From: Opitutales bacterium
GTDB lineage: Bacteria > Verrucomicrobiota > Verrucomicrobiia > Opitutales > Oceanipulchritudinaceae
NCBI GenBank assembly: GCA_020831585.1
Contig: JAFIGE010000019.1
Span: 1 to 50,925 of the forward strand
DNA: 50,925 nt
Direction of reading: 5' to 3'
Below are positions 34,665 through 41,923 of the stretch, piece by piece; position 1 is the stretch's first letter; each line of letters begins with the position of its first letter. The notes under the pieces are model-generated. The model was given only the letters and a program-made list of their open reading frames with translations, made no database searches and was not told the DNA's origin. The position numbers and the translations under genes were made by a program.

Positions 34665-35744
34665 CTATTCCAAGGGCTCCTTCAGGTCCCGCAGCGAGCA
34701 GAGCCCGCCAAAGTCTCCGCCCTTCATCGGCCGCGCACCCGTTTGTCGCCCACCAAACGCCCCCTGCACCCCTGCGAACCAATCCTCCACAAAGGCCCGG
34801 CTCCCGATCAGGGCGCCCTCTGTCATATACCTTATCCGGCAGCGCAAAAGTTGCCCCCGCGTCAAACCACCCCCTGCCGCATCCACCTTCCAAAAAGCCG
34901 CCTTCGGCAACACCCGCCCCTTCTCCGAAGCACTCCCGTCCGTCGCCTGCTCAAACATCAGCAACCGATACAAACGTCCCGCCGCTTCCACACACGCGTC
35001 GGTGTCCGCTCGATCCACGCCCTTCCCCAGCAACTCCGCTCCAAACCCCATCCCCGCCAACCTCTTCAACAGCGGATACTCCCCCAGCTTCCCCTTCCCC
35101 ACCGCCTCCCCATAGCCGCAGAACCGGTAATCCTTCGCATCCTCCACAATCCCCGCACGCACCGCGTTCAGATCGATATACGCCCCCACCAGCGCCAAAG
35201 CCTCCCGCGAGTTCTCCACCAACACGCTCCGAAACGGCCCCTCCCACAGCGTCCCCTTGCGCTCATTCAACCGGTTATACCCGATCGAAAACCGCTGCTT
35301 CAGCACCTTCACAAACATCGGCAAGCTCCCCATCCGCCGCAGCAGCAAGTCCCGCATATAGACCCGCGTCGCCCCGCCCTCCGCCAGCGCACCCTTCACC
35401 ATCGACAATGTCAGCGGCTGACCCGGACGCACCTTGCCCCCATACAGAAACCCCGCCCTGCGGATCAACTCCGCATCGTCCAGTTCCCCCACCGCCCCCG
35501 GCACTTCCACCAGCAAGTGGAAGTGGTTGTCCAGGATACAGAAAGTCAGCAGCTCCACCCCGCAAAACGCCGCCACCCGGCCAATCAAGTCGCGCATCCG
35601 CTCCTTCTCCACCGCCCCCAGCAAAAACTCCTGCCCACACGTCCGGCTCACCACATGATAAACCGCCGCCCTCCCCGGCCTCGCCAATACCCGCGCCCGC
35701 CGCCGCCCCTTCTTCGGCAAAAGCCCCTTCGCAAATCCAATCAT
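34665..35744 (-). CDS. REP-associated tyrosine transposase (RAYT)
   Basis: A 359-residue Y1/HUH transposase. AAVYHVVSRTCGQEF is the N-terminal block, DNHFHLLVEVP is the HUH motif, and QRFSIGYNRLNERKGTLWEG lies where the catalytic tyrosine helix should be. YIDLNAVRAGIVEDAKDYRFCGYGEA and LRCRIRYMTEGALIGSRAFVEDW complete the family pattern, and the tail KGGDFGGL resembles the partial gene at the left edge. The ATG at 35744 has GGAAG 8 bp upstream; further in-frame starts exist at 35759 and 35780. It is clearly diverged from the 17.0 kb paralog, so this is not a recent duplication. It converges on mutS with a 2-bp gap. Confidence 0.9.
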   Translation of the reverse strand: MIGFAKGLLPKKGRRRARVLARPGRAAVYHVVSRTCGQEFLLGAVEKERMRDLIGRVAAFCGVELLTFCILDNHFHLLVEVPGAVGELDDAELIRRAGFLYGGKVRPGQPLTLSMVKGALAEGGATRVYMRDLLLRRMGSLPMFVKVLKQRFSIGYNRLNERKGTLWEGPFRSVLVENSREALALVGAYIDLNAVRAGIVEDAKDYRFCGYGEAVGKGKLGEYPLLKRLAGMGFGAELLGKGVDRADTDACVEAAGRLYRLLMFEQATDGSASEKGRVLPKAAFWKVDAAGGGLTRGQLLRCRIRYMTEGALIGSRAFVEDWFAGVQGAFGGRQTGARPMKGGDFGGLCSLRDLKEPLE

Positions 35745-35765
35745 AACCGTATCTTCCATCCCAAA

Positions 35766-35794
35766 ATCACAAACGCACATGTGAGCACTGTCAA
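35766..35794 (-). promoter_or_regulatory. Promoter of the 34.7 kb RAYT gene
   Basis: On the minus strand: TTGACA (35794-35789), a 17-bp spacer and TGTGAT (35771-35766), followed by TTGGGATGG (35764-35756). The -35 box is perfect and the spacing ideal. The same box order is found before the 17.0 kb RAYT gene. Confidence 0.55.
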
Positions 35795-35832
35795 CAACTT
35801 TTTTCGTTGAAAAATATAGGAATGGAAAGGAA

Positions 35833-36849
35833 CTAGGGATCAGGGAGGAACTGTGTGGAGAAAGTGCTGGAAATATCGAGCTCGGGTGGGAGGAGGTGGA
35901 GGTGGCGAAGATCGCTGTGGAGGTGGCGGATGCGCTCCGGGTCTATACGGCCTATATTTTCCAGGGATTGACCCCGACCGACTACGATTTGCTCATCGAG
36001 CAGCTTCCGGTGGGAGAAAGCCATGAAACTTGGCACCATACGACGGTTGCGTTCCGAAATGAGGCGAAAGGCGGGCTCGGGGTCCCCTTCGACAAAATCT
36101 CTCCACCCGCGAACCGATGCTTGGACAAACCGGCGGACGACGTCGGGATGGTCGCGCGCGAAATCCCGATGAAGGTAAATCCCGTGAAAGGGGTTGAATC
36201 CACTGTCCGAGAGGCGAAGGACCCGCACGGGTGCGCCTTGGCGCTCCATATAGTAGGGCTCATTCGTAATGAGGCATTGCTGGATCAGCCGCCTATCCGA
36301 GAGAAATCGATCCATCCCAAAATCATGTGGCAAAATATCCATGGTGATACCAAACCTCCGCTCGACGTAGCGGATCCATGTCAGGCCGGGGACCGCCATG
36401 ACCCGCCGACCATCCAGATCGGCAAAGTTCTGCGCAGGATCATCGGCGTGTAGAAGGATGCCTTGGGGGTCGTCTTGCAGCGTGACCATCACCATTTTCA
36501 ACGGAAGACCTTGGGCAACAAGCGTCATGACCGTATCCATGCGGTTCATCGCAAAGTGGGCGCGACCGCTCAAAACCTGGGCTGTGGTCATCGCATTGGG
36601 TCCACCTTCGAGGATGGTGACGCGCAGCCCGGCTTCTTCGTAGAATCCCCGCGCAAGGGCCTGATAGAACCCACCATGCTCGGGCTGAGCGAACCAGTCC
36701 GTTTGGAGGACCAGTGGGATCAAGCCATCTTCCGCAGGTTCGAGATCCCCGGGCGACGGATTGCAACCCATAAGAATGCCAATGAGGGTGACGGCCGAGA
36801 GGGCCCGTGCATACCGCCGAAAAGTTCGCCAAACAAACCCAGTGAACAT
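35833..36849 (-). CDS. NMT1/THI5-like substrate-binding lipoprotein
   Basis: A 338-residue ABC-type solute-binding protein. The N-terminus (RALSAVTLIGILMGC, lipobox LMGC with Cys ~29) marks a lipoprotein. The body is typical of the NMT1/THI5/SsuA family: QTDWFAQPEHGGFYQALARGFYEEAG, VTILEGGPNAMTTAQVLSGRAHFAM, then the domain-crossing LDGRRVMAVPGLTW and FGMDRFLSDRRL. Such proteins bind pyrimidine precursors, taurine, sulfonates or nitrate. No permease or ATPase gene is adjacent. It starts 4 bp after the stop of a lone receiver-domain gene on the same strand, so it may work as a sensor component rather than for transport; this is inference. Confidence 0.85.
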   Translation of the reverse strand: MFTGFVWRTFRRYARALSAVTLIGILMGCNPSPGDLEPAEDGLIPLVLQTDWFAQPEHGGFYQALARGFYEEAGLRVTILEGGPNAMTTAQVLSGRAHFAMNRMDTVMTLVAQGLPLKMVMVTLQDDPQGILLHADDPAQNFADLDGRRVMAVPGLTWIRYVERRFGITMDILPHDFGMDRFLSDRRLIQQCLITNEPYYMERQGAPVRVLRLSDSGFNPFHGIYLHRDFARDHPDVVRRFVQASVRGWRDFVEGDPEPAFRLISERNRRMVPSFMAFSHRKLLDEQIVVGRGQSLENIGRIDPERIRHLHSDLRHLHLLPPELDISSTFSTQFLPDP

Positions 36850-36853
36850 TGTC

Positions 36854-37318
36854 TCAATCACGGCGAAACCTGTCAAAAATCCCACGCAACCACCCGGTGG
36901 AGCCGGACTCGCGTTCATCGTCGTCCGCATAGTCGCCGTCATAACTCTTGGAATCGCCATCTACGGGTGGAGCTTGGCGGAGCTTTCGGACCACGTGCGA
37001 GTAGAGCACCGGTTTGCGAAAGTAAGGAATGCCCATTCGAGTCAAAAGAGCGGCATCCGCAGCCGTCAGGCAGCCAGAAACGATTACAGAGGGAATTTGC
37101 GGAGACACTTTCGTTTGGTGAATGAGAAAATCGATTCCAAATCCGTCAGGCAGACGATGGTCAGCGATAATCAAATGAAATTTTAGAGTAGGATCGTTAA
37201 GGTAGATGCGTGCCGTCTCTAAATCCGGAGCCTCAAAGACCTCATGCCCCATGCTGCGGAGCTGCTCCGCGCCCAGTGCACTCAGGTCTTCCTCGTCCTC
37301 GATGAAAAGAATTCTCAT
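36854..37318 (-). CDS. Stand-alone receiver-domain protein
   Basis: A 154-residue CheY-like receiver with no DNA-binding output domain. Acidic residues E7-D8-E9 begin the fold; the phospho-acceptor is D53 (LIIADHRLPDG), S81 is in the switch position (VIVSGCL) and K102 is in FRKPV. The last ~35 residues are an acidic, low-complexity tail (DGDSKSYDGDYADDDERE) ending in WLRGIFDRFRRD. A purine-rich GAAGGGG precedes the ATG. It is followed after 4 bp by the substrate-binding lipoprotein; a histidine kinase partner is not encoded here. Confidence 0.85.
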   Translation of the reverse strand: MRILFIEDEEDLSALGAEQLRSMGHEVFEAPDLETARIYLNDPTLKFHLIIADHRLPDGFGIDFLIHQTKVSPQIPSVIVSGCLTAADAALLTRMGIPYFRKPVLYSHVVRKLRQAPPVDGDSKSYDGDYADDDERESGSTGWLRGIFDRFRRD

Positions 37319-37687
37319 ACAAAAAATGCCCCTTCAGCCTTCACTTTTCCAGCCACACCCGCCCTCTCGCTTGGGAAACCATCCACCGACCACCCAACAA
37401 AATCCTGGAAAAACCACAAGGCAATTTCAGGATGGCGGAATCAGCCCCCTAAATGCAAATCTTTAGGCGAAAAAAGCCGCTTATGTCTCTAAAAAAGAGT
37501 AACAAGGGAAACTGTATAGGCTGACTGCAATCAATAATTCGACGGCCTCACCGATCAAGGAGAGTCAACTTATCCAACGGAAACCAGTCCAGACGCGGAA
37601 TCCAAGTTGCATCACCCTTACCGAAAATTTGGGGAAATTGTGGATGACCATTTTGCGCGGGGTGCCCGACCGCCACGGGCGGATGGG
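37319..37687. other. Intergenic region upstream of the receiver gene
   Basis: This 369-bp gap holds no supported gene. It is AT-rich in its middle (37400-37520), with CTAAA/TTTAG (~37450-37467) and GGC-GAAAAAA-GCC inverted repeats that may form the receiver-gene promoter region. Near its right end, GCCCG/CGGGC (37664-37680) lies 8 bp beyond the stop of the lyase gene on the minus strand and is a possible terminator. Confidence 0.35.
37664..37680 (-). terminator. Stem-loop after the lyase gene
   Basis: Inverted repeat GCCCG-N7-CGGGC immediately downstream of the lyase stop (37688) on the minus strand. No T-run follows, so the terminator call is weak. Confidence 0.3.
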
Positions 37688-40600
37688 CTATCTCTCCTCC
37701 GCCCGCAAGCGCAAAAAGGCGTTGCCCGCCGGGTGGCTGGGTCGGACGGTGATGTGGTGGAGGTAGCCATCGATCTCGCAGTCGACTTCCTCGAGATGAG
37801 TTTCTCCAGAATGCCATGTTTCCAGATCGATGGACACTTCGGGGATGAGGGCGACATCGTCCACACGGCTGTCCCAGGTGTAGGTAAGGGATAAGCCGCC
37901 AGAGTCAGAGACCGCGACGGGCAGGAGGTGGGCGGAGGGTGCGAGCGGATCGGGCCAGCCCATGGCGTATTTGAGCCCGTTGGCGATGCCGTCGCGCGCC
38001 GGGGTGGCGGCAAACCCGGCAATGGCCTCGTCATCCGCATGATGGCCAAAGGCGTTGGCCCGCCAAGCGGCAAAACCCTCAAGCGGGGGCTGCGGCCCCA
38101 CGAAGTCCTTTGCGTAGAGGTGGAGTTGATCGAGGCGCGCCCATCGCTCGTTGAGGGGCCATTGGGCGCGAATGCCGATACCGCGGATGTCCGCGAGGTC
38201 CTCCGGGCTCAGAGTGGTGGATGCGCCGGTGGAGAGGGTGGAAACATCATAGAAATTCCATGCGGTGATCGACGGGATGGACCAACGCTGCCGGTGCCAG
38301 GAAGTGCGGGAGGCAATGTGGGCTTCTGCGGAGGTGCGCACCCATTGACCACTGGCGAGCTTGAGCAGAAGGGAAAAACGAATGGTGCCCTCGGTCTGGA
38401 TGTCCACCTCCACCGCCGCCGAGGGGGTGGACAGGTCGGCGCGGATTTCATCGGTGAAAAAGATGTTTTGGAAATTGATGCGGGTGCGCCCGGTCGTCGC
38501 CATTTCGCCGATGGGATTGGCCGCGTTGCGGGGAGAGCCCTCTGTCGCACGCAGGGCCCAGCCGCGGTCCTGATTCACCATCTGCCAGTTGGCGATGGCG
38601 TTGACTGAGGGGAGTTGACCGTTCACACGGGGAGCGAAGTCCTCGACATACACGGCGACGCCCGATTCGAAGGTTACCGCGGTGACTTCGTTGGATGGCG
38701 CGCTGCTGATACCGTTGGCTGCGGCGACCACGCGGATGGTGTAGCTGCTCTGGGGAGCGAGGCCCTGAAGGTCATAGCCCGAAACCGATCCTCCCACCGT
38801 GGCAACGGGGGTGAAGTCCGGTTCGCCGGGACCGCGTTTTTCGATGATGAAGCTGGTCGCTCCGGAGTCTGCCGGGAGCCAGTTGAGCCGGATCGCCCGA
38901 TCGGAGAGGGTGCGCGCGCTCAAGCCGAGCACGGGCAGGGGGGCGGCGTGATCCAGATCGAGCGATTCCGCGTCACCGCCCCGCAGGAGGACCCCATTCA
39001 CACGGTCGAGGGCGACGGTTTTGTCGCCCAGGCGCACAATCGTTCCGCCGTTTCCATGATTGAGCACTTCGAGCGGAGGTGTGGTCTCCGGCTCGACGCT
39101 CATGACGACAAAGAAGTCCTCGGTGTAACCGGTTTTGTCGATCGTCAGGCGTTCGCCGGGCACATGATTGAGGATCGCCCCGGCCGGCGACAAAACCCAA
39201 CCCTTGACCGTGCCGCCATTGGGGCTAACGAGCGTGAAGGTGGGAAAGCCCTGGTCCTCGCCAATCGAGCTGACAATGCCAAAATCGGCTGCATGGCTGC
39301 CTACATTGGCGTTCCAGGTGTACTGACTTTGTGAATACGAAGCAACGCGATCGAACATCGCGATGACGGCGTTGTTATCTTCGGGATCGCCAAAATCTGT
39401 GAGCAAATGGCGCTGGTAGAGAGCCGCTCCCATATTGGCGTATTGGGTGTGGCCGTCGACGACGACGTAGGCCCCGCTTTCGAAGGTTTCAAGGTGCTGT
39501 CGGCGGCCGGGATCGGGATCGTTGCCCCGCTGGCCGTTGATGAGCATGCGTGTGTAGTGTCGCGGTTCGCGGCTGGTGCGCGGTCCGCTGAAAAACATTG
39601 TGCCGTAGGCGATGAGGCCGGTCTGCCCGGCTTCCGATTGCGCCCAGGCATTTGGATGGTGGCGCAGGTCGGCATGAATGGATACGGATATGTCCTGCGT
39701 GTCCCGCCAGCGCGCCCGCAGGTAATGACGGCCCTGCTCGCCGGTGACGACGAAGGGAAGCTGGCCCGTGGGATCGGCGGGCGTCACATCGTCGGGATAG
39801 AAGAGCAGGGCCCACATGGTTCCCTGGCGGGAGTGATCGAAGCGCAGGTCGGGACGGTCCGCGGGTTCGGCAAGCCGACCAAGGTGCCGGTCATACCACC
39901 AGAGGAAGTGAGGCCGGTCGGCGGGCGGCACGCTTTCGAGGATGAGGCTGGCCCAGCCTTCGTCGTTGGTATTGGGCCCACCCACGCCGGAAGCCTGCCA
40001 CATTCTGCGGTCGGCGAGGCTCGTTGACCCGGGGATCAGGGCAAACGACCCGGAATACATGGCCTTTTTGTGCCATTCGCGGGGCGTGTTGCGGACGAAG
40101 TCCCAGAGCAGGTTGAAACCCGCGTCGCGCGAGGCGTAGATCGCGGGCAGGAGAAAGATGCCACCGTAGCCCGCATAACCCACCCCTTCCTAGGTGCCGC
40201 CAATGACATCATGGCCGTTCAACAGGTGGGTGCGGAGGTCGTTAAGGAGGGTGTTGACGCGCGCGGAGCGGCTCGCCTGTTCGCCGATGCCGAGAATCAT
40301 CATGAGTTCGCCGCCCCGGCAAACCGCCACCCAGTTGGAACCGCGCAAATTTTGGGTGATGTTCGGGTGGGAGTAGCTGAGCCACATGTTCAGGGCAACG
40401 TGCACGCGGTTGCGGATATAATCGCGTTGTTCCGCCGTCCACGCCTCGTAAGCCCAGTTGTAGGCGAGCCCGAACCCCAACCCCACGGTGGCGCGGGAGA
40501 GACCGGCGGAGTCGGCGGGGGCACCGCTCTCGGGCAGACGGCCATCCGGATCGATGTCGTTGTGCACATCATAAAGGGCCTCGAAGGCCCACTCGGCGTA

Positions 40601-40900
40601 GACGGGATCGCCTGTCACGCGGTAAACGAAAGCGGCGGCCTGGGCATAGTAGGAGCGTGCGTAATTCCAGTTTGTCGCGGTGCGGTTGAAGAGATCCAGA
40701 TCCCGCGAATCCACCCGCGCCCGCAGTTGGGCAAAGGCTTGGGCGTAGTGGGAGTCGGGATTGTCCAAACCCGCTTGAATGCGGGCGAGTCGGTCCGGGG
40801 TCAGCAGAATCGGCGCGGGCGCTTGGGCGACAGCGGAAAGAGCGAAGACCAGAAAGCCGAAGAGCGTAAAAATGAGGGCCTTGGGAAGTGTCACAGGCAT
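37688..40900 (-). pseudogene. Heparinase II/III- or alginate-lyase-type secreted enzyme, interrupted by an in-frame TAG
   Basis: Two pieces in the same frame make one ~1070-residue secreted enzyme. The upstream piece (40190-40900) has a signal peptide (ALIFTLFGFLVFALSAVAQ) and an alpha/alpha-toroid lyase start (ILLTPDRLARIQAGL). It ends NGHDVIGGT at TAG (40190-40192). The downstream piece (37688-40183) continues EGVGYAGYGGIFLLPAIYA without a shift. Its middle has the beta-sandwich second lyase domain (GRHYLRARWRDTQDISVSI, YGTMFFSG), a fibronectin III-like domain (SARTLSDRAIRLNWLPADSG), a carbohydrate-module-like region, and a C-terminal module shared with the 41.9 kb gene. A tyrosine codon (TAC/TAT) changed to TAG by one base is the simplest explanation. 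Polyanionic polysaccharide degradation is inferred from the family; the substrate is unknown. Confidence 0.8.
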
Positions 40901-40940
40901 GGGGGCATGGGGGGATTGGGGGATGGGGAGTTGGGGCGGG
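40901..40940 (+). other. G-quadruplex-forming sequence at the start codon of the lyase gene
   Basis: Six runs of G (5, 6, 5, 4, 4 and 3) separated by 1-4 nt lie on the plus strand directly against the ATG of the minus-strand lyase gene. Four or more G-tracts with short loops meet the usual quadruplex criterion. The mRNA of the gene is C-rich here and has no Shine-Dalgarno sequence. Confidence 0.6.
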
Positions 40941-41300
40941 ATTCGAAGCGAAGTGATCCTTTTCACCAAAGGATAAGCCGACAAAATCAATGTGCCTCGA
41001 AATGTCCAGACGGAAGCAACTGGGATTGATCGCGCCCTCTCGCAATGTCTTGGAAAAAACCCGGCGGCGCGCAATTCTCCTGAAAGACAAAAGCAGCCGG
41101 GAGGAGATGGATTACGGCACAATTTCACGGCTGCGGGGTCTACAAAGCGGGACGCGGGCAGGGCTCGCCGGTTCACACCCAATAGCGGACCATTGAATCC
41201 GTCGCGGCTTGCTGCGGGCCATGGTCCAACAGGTCACGCCGTTAACCAATGGTGGTCCCAGACGGAGCCCTGCTCCCCCACCCTTGACAACCAGCTGCAT
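40941..41300. other. Intergenic region between the ssb-like and lyase genes
   Basis: About 360 bp with no convincing gene between the ssb-like stop (41301) and the G-rich tract. A long-loop inverted repeat GCAGCCG/CGGCTGC occurs at 41093-41099 and 41128-41134. In-frame extension of the lyase ORF upstream of its ATG gives low-complexity sequence, so the region is treated as noncoding. Confidence 0.4.
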
Positions 41301-41732
41301 TCAGCCTCTGCCCCGGGCTGGCGAGCGTGTGGCGGCACGGCCTTTTTGCCAGCTTCCTTTTCCGGCGGGGGGCCGCTGACCGCGTTGAGCGTGGCCGCCG
41401 TCTGGTTCCGCGCTTGCCCCACGCCGCCGAACCTCCGCGGCTGCGCGGGTTTCCAACAATTCGAGCAAGCGCGCCGAGACGACAACGCGACTGCGTTTTT
41501 CCCCGTTGTCCGCCGTCCATTGATCTTGTTTGAGGAACCCCGACACCAGGACGGGGGCTCCTTTTTCGAGAAGATCGACCACGCCGTTGGGATTCCAATA
41601 CTCGACGGAGAAGAAGTCGGCACGGTCTGGACCGGCGGATACAGCGAGTGAGAAGCGACAGAGCGTGCGATCATCAAACTCGCGGATTTCGGGATCGGAC
41701 GCGATGCGTCCGGACAGATGCACTGAGTTCAT
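41301..41732 (-). CDS. ssb: Single-stranded DNA-binding protein-like OB-fold protein
   Basis: A 143-residue OB-fold protein. MNSVHLSGRIASDPEIREF is the SSB start, and DFFSVEYWNPNGVVDLLEKGAPVLV plus VVVSARLLELLE continue the fold, about 95 residues in all. The C-terminal ~45 residues are basic and low in complexity (KGRAATRSPARGRG). The acidic tip (D-D-D-I-P-F type) that recruits partner proteins in bacterial SSB is absent in this frame, and I do not see it in the other two frames. It may be a paralog, or its tail may have been lost to a frameshift. The frame extends upstream; the ATG at 41732 matches the family start. Confidence 0.8.
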   Translation of the reverse strand: MNSVHLSGRIASDPEIREFDDRTLCRFSLAVSAGPDRADFFSVEYWNPNGVVDLLEKGAPVLVSGFLKQDQWTADNGEKRSRVVVSARLLELLETRAAAEVRRRGASAEPDGGHAQRGQRPPAGKGSWQKGRAATRSPARGRG

Positions 41733-41790
41733 GCGTAATCTACTGGTTAAGGATGGACAGAGTGGCCGCGACAGCAGCCAAGAGAAACTC

Positions 41791-41816
41791 AAAAGGTGTT
41801 TATTTGTTCACCTTTT
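41791..41816. promoter_or_regulatory. Palindromic hairpin upstream of the ssb-like gene
   Basis: Perfect 8-bp inverted repeat AAAAGGTG/CACCTTTT around a 10-nt A/T-rich loop. It lies 59 bp upstream of the ssb start and 108 bp beyond the stop of the large secreted-protein gene. It could be an operator for ssb or a weak terminator for the large gene. Confidence 0.4.
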
Positions 41817-41923
41817 GCAAGAAAAAAATAGCTGTTCTTGGAAACCTCTCAAAAAAACTCCTAAAACCGCGCCCATCAACATCTTGAAGTTTTGCCTGAC
41901 AGGCCGATCAAGAGCCCTGAAGC

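Noticed and set aside
32065-34893. Long minus-strand frame (942 codons) opposite mutS
   Set aside because: Shadow of mutS; it has no family motifs and extends into the RAYT gene.
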